This document shows positions 5,720 to 13,937 of a stretch of DNA of 13,959 nt, piece by piece. Origin of the DNA: Bacteroidales bacterium UBA6828 (GTDB lineage Bacteria; Bacteroidota; Bacteroidia; Bacteroidales; Paludibacteraceae); NCBI GenBank assembly GCA_002452095.1, contig DKEG01000068.1:1-13959 (forward strand), in the 5' to 3' direction. The notes below the pieces were generated by a model that had not been told where the DNA came from, made no database searches, and saw nothing but the letters and a program-made list of their open reading frames with translations. The position numbers and the translations under genes were made by a program. Positions within the stretch are counted from its first letter, which is position 1, and every line of letters starts with the position of its first letter.

Positions 5720-7990
5720 ATGGTTCGGTCTGTACGACATAGGGTGAGCAGCATATTGGCAGTAGTGGGCTGCCTGCTGTTGTCGGCGTGCAGTACGACC
5801 AAGTTTGTACCCGACGGGCAGTATCTGCTCAACAAGGCACGTATCAAGGTTACCGATACCAAAGAGGTTACCGCCTCCGACCTGAACGACTATCTCCGCC
5901 AGAAGCAGAACACCGAAATCCTCGGCTTCTGGAAACTCCAGTTGGACATCTACAATACCGCCCCCGCTGACACAACCACCAAAGGCAAACGCTGGCTTGC
6001 CGCCAATGCGCACAAGGTGGGCGAAGCCCCCGTCATCTACGACGAGGATCTGACACGCATCTCGATGGAGCAACTGGCGCAGACAATGAGCAACAAAGGC
6101 TATTTCAATGTCGTGGTGGATACGCAGAAGGTCTATAAAAAGAAAAAAGTGAACCTCACCTATTTGGTTACTGCCAACAAGCCCTATACAATACGCAAAT
6201 ACAAGGTGGATATAGAGCAACCGGAAGTGCGCACTATCGCCACCAACAGCAACTGCCTGATTAAGGACGGTATGCAGTTTTCCACCTCCGTGCTGGACGA
6301 TGAGAGGCAGCGTATAGCCACCAAGATGCACAACGAGGGCTATTTCTATTTCGACAAGTCGATGCTTGAGTATGTGGCGGATAGCAGTTACAACTGCCTC
6401 GGGGCAGATGTGGATATCCGTATGTCGAAGTATGTCAGTCAGTTGCCGGATAGTGCACAGAAACGGCTGTACACCAAATATACCATTCGGCAAGTCTATT
6501 TCCATATTGATTACGACCCGTCGCGCCTGCCTGCCGATGCCGAACTGCATATCGTACAAGACAAGTACGGCAACGAGTATTCGTATATCGGCAAGCGTTT
6601 CCTGCGCCCCGATGTGCTGCGCCGCAACTGCCGCATCAAAGCGGGCGGACTGTATAGCGAACGCCGCGTGGAGCGGACCTATTCGCTCCTCAATGCACTC
6701 GCACCAGTCAAATATGTGGATATTGCTTTCGACCCCGTAGGGGAAAACCAATTGGATTGCCATATCACCGTCTCGCGCGGCAAACTGAACAATATCTCCG
6801 CAGAGGTGGAGGGTACCTATTCTGCGGGGGACTGGGGTGTCGCTGCCGGTGCGGGCTATATCAACAGGAATATCTTTCACGGTGCGGAACAGTTGTCGCT
6901 CAGCGGACGTGCCAGTTACGAATGGCGCCAGAACGGCGGGCATGCCATTGAGGGAAAAGCCGAAGCAGGACTCACTTTCCCCACCGGTGTGCGTATCAAC
7001 ATCGCCTACAACTACCAGCAGCGTCCCGATGAATACACCCGTACCATCGCCAATGCGGGGCTATACTATACCATTCCGCGCAAACCGCACAGTCGTTGGA
7101 CGCACCGCTTCAACCTGATAGACGTCAGTTACATCTACCTGCCGTGGATGTCCGACCGCTTCAAAGCGGATTTTATTGACAAGTCATCCGTACTGAAATC
7201 CAGTTACGAAGACCATTTTATCCTCGGTTGGAGTTATTCCGGTACGTACACCAACTATCGCAAGAGTGCGCCCAACCGCAGTTACATCAATTTCAACTAC
7301 TATCTCGAGACGGCAGGCAACGCTCTCTATGGCATAGCCAAAACCGCCCACCTGACCACCAACGACGCAGATGCCTACACAGTATGGCATATCCCCTTTG
7401 CGCAGTATGCCAAAGCAGATGTGAACTTCACTTTCCACCACGTGATGACTCCCAAGCATCGGTTGGTGTATCATGCGGGTGTCGGTGTGGCGGTGCCGTA
7501 TCTCAATGCTACGGTGCTGCCCTTCGAGAAACGATATTTCTCGGGCGGTTCGAATAGTGTCCGCGGCTGGCAGGCACGCACTCTCGGTCCCGGCGGTTTC
7601 CGTGGTGCGAACAATACAATGGTCTATGACCTGCAGGCGGGCGATATCCGTCTCGACCTGAACATCGAGTATCGCTGGAAGGTTTGGACATATATCGAAC
7701 TGGCAGCGTTTGTCGATGCCGGCAATATATGGACGATACGCAACTATGAGCAGCAGCCGTATGGTGTCTTTGAGTGGGACGAGTTCTACAAACAGATCGC
7801 CCTCTCGTATGGCGTTGGGCTGCGCTTGGATTTCAGTATCCTGATACTGCGTCTGGATCTGGGCATCAAACTGCACGACCCGAGTCGCCTCTACGGCGAC
7901 CTTTCGGGTACCCAATGGCGCACCGTCCCAAACGGACTGAGTTGGCAAGACGATATGACACTCCATTTTGCTATCGGCTACCCGTTCTAA
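5720..7990 (+). CDS. tamL: TamL-type Omp85 outer membrane lipoprotein
   Basis: A 756-residue outer-membrane protein of the BamA/TamA (Omp85) superfamily. In Bacteroidota the TamA relative is lipid-modified, is called TamL, and works with TamB in outer-membrane assembly or lipid transport. The N-terminus is a lipoprotein signal with lipobox LLSAC (modified cysteine C24), followed by STTKFVPDGQYLLNKARI, the characteristic start of this family. Residues about 30-350 are POTRA-like periplasmic repeats. From about 355 the beta-barrel begins, and the conserved Omp85 motif VRGW lies at 614-617 after KRYFSGGSNS. The protein ends in aromatic Phe (HFAIGYPF), a typical barrel end signal. It leads a co-directional run with rnhB, sppA and lpxK. 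A tamB gene is not in the window. The ATG at 5720 is favoured: an out-of-frame ATG at 5712 leads quickly to a stop. Confidence 0.88.
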   Translation: MVRSVRHRVSSILAVVGCLLLSACSTTKFVPDGQYLLNKARIKVTDTKEVTASDLNDYLRQKQNTEILGFWKLQLDIYNTAPADTTTKGKRWLAANAHKVGEAPVIYDEDLTRISMEQLAQTMSNKGYFNVVVDTQKVYKKKKVNLTYLVTANKPYTIRKYKVDIEQPEVRTIATNSNCLIKDGMQFSTSVLDDERQRIATKMHNEGYFYFDKSMLEYVADSSYNCLGADVDIRMSKYVSQLPDSAQKRLYTKYTIRQVYFHIDYDPSRLPADAELHIVQDKYGNEYSYIGKRFLRPDVLRRNCRIKAGGLYSERRVERTYSLLNALAPVKYVDIAFDPVGENQLDCHITVSRGKLNNISAEVEGTYSAGDWGVAAGAGYINRNIFHGAEQLSLSGRASYEWRQNGGHAIEGKAEAGLTFPTGVRINIAYNYQQRPDEYTRTIANAGLYYTIPRKPHSRWTHRFNLIDVSYIYLPWMSDRFKADFIDKSSVLKSSYEDHFILGWSYSGTYTNYRKSAPNRSYINFNYYLETAGNALYGIAKTAHLTTNDADAYTVWHIPFAQYAKADVNFTFHHVMTPKHRLVYHAGVGVAVPYLNATVLPFEKRYFSGGSNSVRGWQARTLGPGGFRGANNTMVYDLQAGDIRLDLNIEYRWKVWTYIELAAFVDAGNIWTIRNYEQQPYGVFEWDEFYKQIALSYGVGLRLDFSILILRLDLGIKLHDPSRLYGDLSGTQWRTVPNGLSWQDDMTLHFAIGYPF

Positions 7991-8004
7991 CCCCAATAAA
8001 GCCC

Positions 8005-8022
8005 ATTAGTCCGATTAGTCCG
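8005..8022 (+). repeat. Two 9-bp direct repeats before rnhB
   Basis: ATTAGTCCG occurs twice in tandem (8005-8013, 8014-8022) in the 37-base spacer between tamL and rnhB, just ahead of the rnhB ATG at 8028. It is a short simple repeat; no function is apparent. Confidence 0.7.
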
Positions 8023-8027
8023 ATAAA

Positions 8028-8660
8028 ATGCTCAAACCCTACTACATACAAGGTGTTGTCGAAGCCGGTTGCGACGAGGCAGGACGTGGTCCGTTGGCGG
8101 GAAGTGTGTTTGCCGCTGCGGTAATCCTAATCCCCGAGCGCATTGCAGAGATACCCGAACTGCAACGTCTCAACGACTCGAAGCAACTCACGGAGCGGGA
8201 ACGGTATGCCCTGCGCCCCGTCATTGAGCGTGAGGCGATGGCATGGGCGGTAGCGGAGGTAACGGTGGATGAGATAGACCGTATCAATATCCTCAACGCC
8301 TCTATCCTCGGTATGCAGCGGGCATTAGACCAACTCGCCGTCCGCCCCGAACATATCATCGTAGACGGCAACAAATGGAAACCCTATATTCCCCAAGGCG
8401 GGGTTATGGAGGTGCCAGCACAGACGGTGGTCAAAGGGGACGGCAAGTATATGTCCATCGCGGCGGCGAGTATTCTTGCCAAGACCTACCGCGACGACTA
8501 TATGCTCCGCCTGGCGGAGGAATACCCGCAGTACGGTTGGGCGGACAACAAAGGTTACCCCACACGGGCGCACTACGAAGCGATTGCCCGCTATGGTATC
8601 ACTCCCTACCACCGCAAAACCTTCCGGCTGTACAAAGACAATGTAGAGAAAAATAAATAA
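8028..8660 (+). CDS. rnhB: Ribonuclease HII
   Basis: A 210-residue cytoplasmic endonuclease that cuts the RNA strand of RNA-DNA hybrids and nicks at single ribonucleotides left in DNA, starting excision repair. Family motifs are complete: GCDEAGRGPLAG (residues 14-25, catalytic D16 and E17), LNDSK (48-52), IVDGNKW with D113, VKGDGKY with D138 as the fourth metal ligand, SIAAASILAK (143-152), then the YGWADNKGYPT and GITPYHRKTF segments. Length is normal for RNase HII, and no N-terminal extension of the RNase HIII type is present. It lies 37 bases after tamL and 79 bases before sppA, probably in the same transcript. Its DNA is strongly G+C-rich, like the rest of the operon. The start at 8028 places the catalytic DE at the usual distance from the N-terminus. 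Confidence 0.95.
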   Translation: MLKPYYIQGVVEAGCDEAGRGPLAGSVFAAAVILIPERIAEIPELQRLNDSKQLTERERYALRPVIEREAMAWAVAEVTVDEIDRINILNASILGMQRALDQLAVRPEHIIVDGNKWKPYIPQGGVMEVPAQTVVKGDGKYMSIAAASILAKTYRDDYMLRLAEEYPQYGWADNKGYPTRAHYEAIARYGITPYHRKTFRLYKDNVEKNK

Positions 8661-8739
8661 CATTTTCTTTCATTTTCCTCTATTTTTCGCAAGCATAGCG
8701 AACAGGAACCTATAGAACGATAATCAAAACAATACAAAT

Positions 8740-10500
8740 ATGCAAAACTTTATTGTACGAAACGGGGGCGAACAGAAGCCCCGTAAGAAACATGGTTGTC
8801 TTTGGCTAGTGTGCCTTGGCGCACTCCTGTACATTGGTATGTGCGCTTGGATGGGCTATCTGATGGGCGGAATGTTCTCCGCTCCCGCCACCAAACTGGA
8901 GGCCAACTCGGTCTATAAACTCAAACTGAGCGGCACCCTTGTGGAACAGGGGCAGGAAGCCAATCCGTTTGCCGCGCTGCTGAGTTCGAACCCCTACTAC
9001 AGCCAGGACGAAACCGTCGGTTTGGACGAACTGCTGAGCAATATCCGTCTTGCCAAAACCGACGACCGTATCCTTGGCATCTACCTCGAGGGCGGTTCGC
9101 TCTCTATGGCTCCCGCAAGTGCCAAAGCCCTGCGTGATGCCCTGCTCGATTTCAAGACTTCGGGCAAATGGATTATTGCCTATGCTTCGTCCTACGGACA
9201 GACCAACTACTACGTGGCTTCGGTGGCAGACAAGATCTACCTCAACCCAACGGCATCTATCGACTGGAACGGTCTGTCGGCACAGAAGATGTACTACACC
9301 CGTCTGATGGACAAACTCGGTATCGAGATGCAGATCCTCAAGGTGGGTACATTCAAGTCGGCGGTAGAACCCTATTTCCGCACCTCTATGTCGGAGGCTG
9401 ACCGTCTGCAGACGCAGCAGTATATCGACGGTATCTGGGACGAGATGAAAGCCGCTGTATCGGAGAGCCGGCATATCAGCGTGGAGCAACTCGACCAATA
9501 TGCCGACCTCTATATGGGTCTGCAGCCGCAGGAAAAATACGTCGAATACGGCTTTGCCGACACTCTCCTCTATGTGCAGGATATGGATAGCGTGCTGCGC
9601 CTCTATACCGGTACCAAGGACTATAAACTGCTTTCTACCAATAGCCTGACGCTCGTGGAGCGCACTCCGTCGAAAGCCAAAGACAAAGTGGCGGTAATCT
9701 ATGCCGAGGGCGAGATAACCGACAACAGCGGCAACGGTATCGTGGGTACGGATATGGTGAAACTCATCAAGAAGATTGGCAAAGACGATGATGTGAAAGC
9801 CGTTGTGCTGCGTGTGAACAGCCCGGGCGGTAGTGCCGATGCCAGCGAACAGATCTGGCACGCCGTGCAGACCCTGCGCGAGAAAGGGCTGCCCGTGGTA
9901 GTCTCGATGGGCGACTATGCCGCATCCGGCGGATACTATATCTCTTGTGGTGCCGACTATATATTCGCCGAGCCGACCACTCTCACCGGTTCTATCGGTA
10001 TCTTCGGCACGGTGCCTAATATGAGCAAAGTGCTTGATAAGGTGGGACTGGACATCGATGGTGTCGGCACCAATGCGCACTCCGACTTGCAGACCAATAT
10101 GGTCTATAAGGGTATGAACCCCGAGGAGTTCCGTATGATGCAGACTATGGTGGAGCGCGGTTACGACCTCTTTACCCGCCGCTGCGCCGAAGGACGCCAC
10201 ACTACGCAGGAGGCAATCAAGCAGATTGGCGAGGGACGTGTATGGCTTGGCAAAGATGCACTCAATATCGGTCTGGTGGACTCGCTCGGTAATATCGACA
10301 ACGCTATTGAGAAAGCCGTCGAACTGGCGGCGTTGGATAATTATCGTGTAGCATATTACCCCGAGAAAACCGACCCTATGGAGGAACTGCTCTCTATGTT
10401 CGACAACACTACCGACGAGGAACGCCTCCTCATCAAAATGCGTGAATTTGCATCCCAACCGCGCGTTATGGCATTGATGCCCGAAGTGAAAATACAATAA
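8740..10500 (+). CDS. sppA: Signal peptide peptidase SppA, 67K type
   Basis: A 586-residue inner-membrane serine protease that digests signal peptides left in the membrane after secretion. A positively charged N-terminus (KPRKKHG) precedes one membrane anchor at about residues 20-46; the rest faces the periplasm. It has the two tandem ClpP/crotonase-like halves of the long form (the E. coli protein is 618 residues). The catalytic dyad is visible: general base K206 in VGTFKSAVEPY in the first half and nucleophile S396 in GDYAASGGYYISCGAD in the second, close to K209 and S409 of E. coli. The segment VLRVNSPGGSADASE just before the serine is also conserved. The ATG at 8740 follows an A-rich leader without a clear Shine-Dalgarno, normal for this phylum. 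It is 18 bases upstream of lpxK, so the two are almost certainly co-transcribed. Confidence 0.95.
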   Translation: MQNFIVRNGGEQKPRKKHGCLWLVCLGALLYIGMCAWMGYLMGGMFSAPATKLEANSVYKLKLSGTLVEQGQEANPFAALLSSNPYYSQDETVGLDELLSNIRLAKTDDRILGIYLEGGSLSMAPASAKALRDALLDFKTSGKWIIAYASSYGQTNYYVASVADKIYLNPTASIDWNGLSAQKMYYTRLMDKLGIEMQILKVGTFKSAVEPYFRTSMSEADRLQTQQYIDGIWDEMKAAVSESRHISVEQLDQYADLYMGLQPQEKYVEYGFADTLLYVQDMDSVLRLYTGTKDYKLLSTNSLTLVERTPSKAKDKVAVIYAEGEITDNSGNGIVGTDMVKLIKKIGKDDDVKAVVLRVNSPGGSADASEQIWHAVQTLREKGLPVVVSMGDYAASGGYYISCGADYIFAEPTTLTGSIGIFGTVPNMSKVLDKVGLDIDGVGTNAHSDLQTNMVYKGMNPEEFRMMQTMVERGYDLFTRRCAEGRHTTQEAIKQIGEGRVWLGKDALNIGLVDSLGNIDNAIEKAVELAALDNYRVAYYPEKTDPMEELLSMFDNTTDEERLLIKMREFASQPRVMALMPEVKIQ

Positions 10501-10518
10501 CCCCATCCCTTGCTGACC

Positions 10519-11526
10519 ATGAGACCGCTTGATTTGCTAACCATACCGCTCAGTTGGTGCTACGCCCTCGGTGTAGGCGTGCGCCATCTGCTATACGACG
10601 AACATATTCTCCCCTCGCATACCGTGAGTGTGCCCACTATCTGTGTGGGCAACCTTGCGGTGGGCGGTACGGGCAAGACCCCGCATGTCGAATACCTGCT
10701 GCGGCTGCTCTCGCAGCACTACCGCGTGGCGGTGCTATCGCGGGGCTACAAGCGCAAGACGCATGGTTTCGTTCTTGCCGACGTGGCTTCCACCGCTGCT
10801 ACCATCGGCGACGAGGCTATGCAGATACACTCCAAGTTCCCCGATATTCCCGTGGCGGTTTGTGAGGACAGAGTGCGCGGTGTGCGACGCCTGCAAAAGC
10901 AGATCGAGGGACTGCAAGTGGTGCTGCTGGACGATGCCTACCAGCATCGCGCTATCCGCTGCGGCTATTATATCCTGCTTACGCCCTGCGACCAACTCTA
11001 TATTGACGACCATCTGCTGCCTTGGGGACGCCTCCGCGACCTCAAAGTGCAGTCGCAGAAAGCCAATATGGTGATCGTTACCAAGTGTCCCGACGATATG
11101 CAGCCTATTGAGCAGCGTGTCATCAGCAACCGTCTGGGGCTGGCTACTTTCCAACAACTCTTTTTCTCCCATATCCGCTATGGCAGGATAGCGGCGCAGG
11201 GGCGACCATTGGTGGTAACGGGGATTGCGCAGAATACGTATCTGATGGAGCATATACGTCGCCTTTATCCCGATGCGGAACTGCTATCTTTTCCCGACCA
11301 TCATATCTTCACCCACGCGGATATACGCCGTATCGAGGAGCGTGCCAAGGGATTCGATTTTGTGCTGACCACCGAGAAAGACTACCAGCGTTTCCTGCTC
11401 ACACCGCTGCCGGAGCATCTCGGCACTCGCCTGCAAACGATCCCCATAGAGATCGATTGGCGCGACCGGCAACACGACTTCGACCACGCTATCCTCACCT
11501 ATGTCCGCGAAGCACTTAGAAAATAA
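10519..11526 (+). CDS. lpxK: Tetraacyldisaccharide 4'-kinase LpxK
   Basis: A 335-residue membrane-associated kinase that phosphorylates the 4' position of the tetraacyldisaccharide precursor to make lipid IVA in the lipid A (Raetz) pathway. The N-terminal amphipathic/hydrophobic stretch (about residues 5-25) should anchor it to the inner membrane. The P-loop is GNLAVGGTGKTPH (44-56, with K53 and T54). Other family features are LSRGYKRKTHGF, the LLDDAYQHR segment (DDGFQHR in proteobacteria), FPDHHIFT and TTEKD. I chose the ATG at 10519 over a TTG at 10510; the two differ by three residues and neither has a Shine-Dalgarno. It is the last gene of the tamL-rnhB-sppA-lpxK run. The MsbA-like exporter downstream would act on the mature product of this pathway, so the neighbourhood is functionally coherent. 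Confidence 0.95.
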   Translation: MRPLDLLTIPLSWCYALGVGVRHLLYDEHILPSHTVSVPTICVGNLAVGGTGKTPHVEYLLRLLSQHYRVAVLSRGYKRKTHGFVLADVASTAATIGDEAMQIHSKFPDIPVAVCEDRVRGVRRLQKQIEGLQVVLLDDAYQHRAIRCGYYILLTPCDQLYIDDHLLPWGRLRDLKVQSQKANMVIVTKCPDDMQPIEQRVISNRLGLATFQQLFFSHIRYGRIAAQGRPLVVTGIAQNTYLMEHIRRLYPDAELLSFPDHHIFTHADIRRIEERAKGFDFVLTTEKDYQRFLLTPLPEHLGTRLQTIPIEIDWRDRQHDFDHAILTYVREALRK

Positions 11527-11559
11527 TTATGAATTATGAATTATGAATTATGAATTATG
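11525..11559 (+). repeat. Five 7-bp AATTATG repeats
   Basis: AATTATG occurs five times in perfect tandem, beginning within the lpxK stop codon. The complementary sequence CATAATTC appears at 11639-11646, so the array could fold back on itself across about 80 bases. Similar AT-rich arrays after genes are familiar in Bacteroidales; here it may act as the 3' end of the operon transcript (inference). Confidence 0.8.
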
Positions 11560-11750
11560 AATGTTCCCGCTATCCACAGGAAAAGAACAGGGTAACCACA
11601 GGGAAAAGGTGTATCAGCAAAGCATACAATTCCTAATTCATAATTCGTCATTCCTAATTAAAAAGTCGGGTGGATAGACTTTCCTTAATAGAAAATTAAT
11701 GCTCAATTATATGGATAATTATATGTTTAATTAACAAAATTATTACACGA
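11560..11750. other. AT-rich spacer with DnaA-box-like motifs
   Basis: No gene is visible. The stretch contains CTATCCACA (11570-11578, one mismatch to TTATCCACA), GTAACCACA (11592-11600, two mismatches), and on the minus strand matches to GGTGGATAG (11669-11677) and TATGGATAA (11710-11718). These sit next to very AT-rich DNA (about 11680-11790). The motifs are imperfect and could be chance. Confidence 0.3.
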
Positions 11751-11869
11751 TAATTAACGTCAATTCAATATAAGCATAATTGCATACTTTGCCGACGTAG
11801 GCAAATAAGATTTATGGCAATTTATGGATGTAAAGACAAAGATTTACTTAGATTTCTTGCCCATAGAGG

Positions 11870-11893
11870 CTCCGCAAAATTTATTTTGTGGAG
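11870..11893 (+). ncRNA. Hairpin 1 of structured leader
   Basis: CTCCGCAAAA at 11870-11879 pairs with TTTTGTGGAG at 11884-11893 over 10 bp, with one G-U pair and a 4-base loop. Together with the next hairpin it suggests a structured RNA or leader ahead of the ABC exporter gene. I recognise no known riboswitch. Confidence 0.45.
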
Positions 11894-11908
11894 AGAGGAG
11901 AAATGACG

Positions 11909-11943
11909 GCGACCTAAACTCGTGCAACGAGTTTCAATGTCGC
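11909..11943 (+). ncRNA. Hairpin 2 of structured leader
   Basis: Inner stem AAACTCGT/ACGAGTTT (11916-11923 with 11927-11934, perfect 8 bp, GCA loop) is extended by outer stem GCGAC/GTCGC (11909-11913 with 11939-11943) across a small internal loop. No T-tract follows, so it is not an ordinary terminator. Confidence 0.5.
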
Positions 11944-11996
11944 AAGTCCATTTCGACGAGGCAAAGGAGTTTTTATATCGAACTCACGTTAATTAT

Positions 11997-12010
11997 ACGT
12001 TAATTAACGT
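11997..12010. promoter_or_regulatory. 14-bp palindrome before exporter gene
   Basis: ACGTTAATTAACGT is a perfect palindrome 12 bases ahead of the exporter ATG. The same half-element occurs at 11986-11995 and, inverted, at 11751-11760. It could be an operator for a dimeric regulator, or part of the inverted-repeat element. The position near the start codon would suit repression (inference). Confidence 0.4.
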
Positions 12011-12022
12011 TCACATACACAC

Positions 12023-13888
12023 ATGCATTTCCTGAAACTCATACGCCGTTTTGTCCCGCCTTACAAGGGCGAGATGGCACTCAATATCTTTTTCAACCTT
12101 CTTTCGACTATCCTGTCGCTCTTCTCTTTTGCGGCAATCATTCCCGTGCTGCAAATCCTATTCGGACTGAGCGAAACCACAGCGCAGTATGTTGATTTGG
12201 CAACGGTCGGTTCGCTCAACGATTGGCTCTCTGCCCTCAAAAACAATCTCTATTGCTGGATGGGCGAACAAATCTCCATCCACGGCGGGGGCTATATGCT
12301 CTTTCTGCTGGGGCTTTTCCTCGTAGTGATGACGGGGCTCAAAGTGCTGACGGCGTGGCTGGCTAATTTCTATATGGTGCCTATCCGCACAGGCGTACTC
12401 CGCGACCTGCGCAAGTCGCTCTATGACAAAGTGGTGAGCCTCCCTATCGGCTATTTCACCGAGGAGCGCAAAGGCGATGTCATGTCGCGTATGACTAACG
12501 ATGTCGGCGAGGTGGAAGCCAGTATTATGTCCGCACTCGATGTCTTGTTCAAGGACCCGATTATGATCCTTATCTACCTCATCACGCTTTTTTGTATCTC
12601 GTGGCAACTCACGCTTTTTGTTTTGGTGCTGCTGCCGGTGGTAGGGCTGCTGATCGGACGTATCGGGCGTTCCCTCAAGCGTGCATCGCAGCGCGGGCAG
12701 GAGCAGAATGCCGAAATCCTTACTCAGATAGACGAGACCCTCGGCGGATTGCGTGTGGTCAAAGCCTTCAATGCCGAGGACAAACTCAAGCAGCGTTTCC
12801 TCAATCTCATCAACGATACCCGCCGTACGTTCAACCGCATCGACCGCCGCTACTATCTGGCACATCCGGTGTCCGAATTCCTCGGCACGGCGCTGGTGGC
12901 GGTCATATTGTGGTTCGGCGGAATGTTAATCTTGAGCGACCATAGTACTATCGATGCCGCTACGTTTATCTATTATCTGGTCATTTTCTATTCGCTTATC
13001 AACCCGGCCAAAGACCTCAGCAAGGCGGGCTACGGCGTGCGCAAAGGTATGGCTTCGTTGGAGCGTATCGACAAAATTCTCAATACTCAATCCAATATCA
13101 CGGAGCAGCCGAATCCGCAACCGCTCTCTGCTTTCCGCGACCGTATTGAGTACCGCGACGTATGCTTCTCCTACCGCGAAGATGTACCCGTGCTACGCCA
13201 TATCAACCTCTCTATCCGCAAAGGGCAGATGGTGGCACTGGTGGGGCAGTCCGGTAGCGGCAAAACCACGTTGGCTGACCTCCTCCCGCGGTTCTATGAC
13301 CCTAAGTCCGGCTGCATAACCATCGACGGCACGGACATCCGCAATGTCCGTACCTACGACCTGCGTGCTCTGATGGGTAATGTCAACCAGGAGGCAATCC
13401 TCTTCAACGACACGTTCTATAACAACATCACTTTCGGTGTCGATACCGCACTGCCTGCCCCGGGCGGACAGACGTGGCAGCAGGCGGTGGAAGCGGCTGC
13501 CCGTATCGCCAATGCGCACGAGTTCATTATGGCTACCCCCGACGGCTATGGCACGTATATTGGCGACCGTGGTTCGCGCCTCAGCGGCGGGCAGCGTCAG
13601 CGTATATCCATCGCCCGCGCTATCCTCAAGAACCCGCCTATCCTGATTTTGGACGAAGCCACATCCGCCCTCGACACCGAGTCCGAGAAGCAGGTGCAGG
13701 AAGCACTCGAACATCTGATGAAAGACCGCACCACACTCGTCGTGGCACACCGTCTCTCCACTATCCGCAATGCCGACCTGATCTGTGTCCTCCACGAGGG
13801 CAAGATAGTCGAGATGGGGCGCCACGAAGACCTCCTCGCCCTCAACGGCTACTACCGCCGCCTCGTCGATATGCAAAACGGACGATAA
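12023..13888 (+). CDS. MsbA-like ABC exporter
   Basis: A 621-residue inner-membrane half-transporter, working as a homodimer or heterodimer, with fused membrane and ATPase domains. The likely role is flipping lipid A-core (MsbA) or another lipid or drug, powered by ATP. Membrane segments lie at about residues 19-47, 90-117, 178-212 (two), 286-304 and 313-326. The ATPase domain is complete: Walker A GQSGSGKTT (408-416, K414), a Q-loop in NVNQE, signature LSGGQRQR (520-527), Walker B LILDEATSALD (D544, catalytic E545) and H-loop H576 in VAHRLS. So it should be active. The ATG at 12023 follows a long AT-rich, structured gap with no clear Shine-Dalgarno or good TAnnTTTG box. Position just downstream of lpxK makes lipid A export attractive, but many multidrug exporters look alike, so I give no symbol. 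Confidence 0.9.
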   Translation: MHFLKLIRRFVPPYKGEMALNIFFNLLSTILSLFSFAAIIPVLQILFGLSETTAQYVDLATVGSLNDWLSALKNNLYCWMGEQISIHGGGYMLFLLGLFLVVMTGLKVLTAWLANFYMVPIRTGVLRDLRKSLYDKVVSLPIGYFTEERKGDVMSRMTNDVGEVEASIMSALDVLFKDPIMILIYLITLFCISWQLTLFVLVLLPVVGLLIGRIGRSLKRASQRGQEQNAEILTQIDETLGGLRVVKAFNAEDKLKQRFLNLINDTRRTFNRIDRRYYLAHPVSEFLGTALVAVILWFGGMLILSDHSTIDAATFIYYLVIFYSLINPAKDLSKAGYGVRKGMASLERIDKILNTQSNITEQPNPQPLSAFRDRIEYRDVCFSYREDVPVLRHINLSIRKGQMVALVGQSGSGKTTLADLLPRFYDPKSGCITIDGTDIRNVRTYDLRALMGNVNQEAILFNDTFYNNITFGVDTALPAPGGQTWQQAVEAAARIANAHEFIMATPDGYGTYIGDRGSRLSGGQRQRISIARAILKNPPILILDEATSALDTESEKQVQEALEHLMKDRTTLVVAHRLSTIRNADLICVLHEGKIVEMGRHEDLLALNGYYRRLVDMQNGR

Positions 13889-13937
13889 CCCCTTGCGACA
13901 ATCATAACTCTCTTACCTATATCTTTATGTTATCAAG

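Larger units (their letters stand above)
11751..11995. mobile_element. Possible MITE-like inverted-repeat element
   Basis: The first 22 bases (11751-11772, starting TAATTAACGT) and the reverse complement of the last 22 (11974-11995, ending ACGTTAATTA) agree at 19 positions, the outer 10 perfectly. They bound 245 bases that code for nothing recognisable and contain two stable hairpins. A TA at each edge could be a target duplication, but the ends themselves are TA-rich, so this proves little. A structured 5' leader or a set of regulator sites is the alternative. Confidence 0.35.

Noticed and set aside
5705..6943. 412-codon minus-strand frame opposite the start of tamL
   Set aside because: No domain, and it would run across the well-formed divergent promoters. 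TamL on the plus strand is complete.
8806..10506. 566-codon open frame on the minus strand opposite sppA
   Set aside because: Shadow of a G+C-rich gene. SppA on the plus strand has both catalytic residues and full length.
11735..11742. Minus-strand TAnnTTTG box (CAAAATTA on plus)
   Set aside because: It lies in very AT-rich DNA where chance matches are expected, and no gene lies on the minus strand downstream of it.
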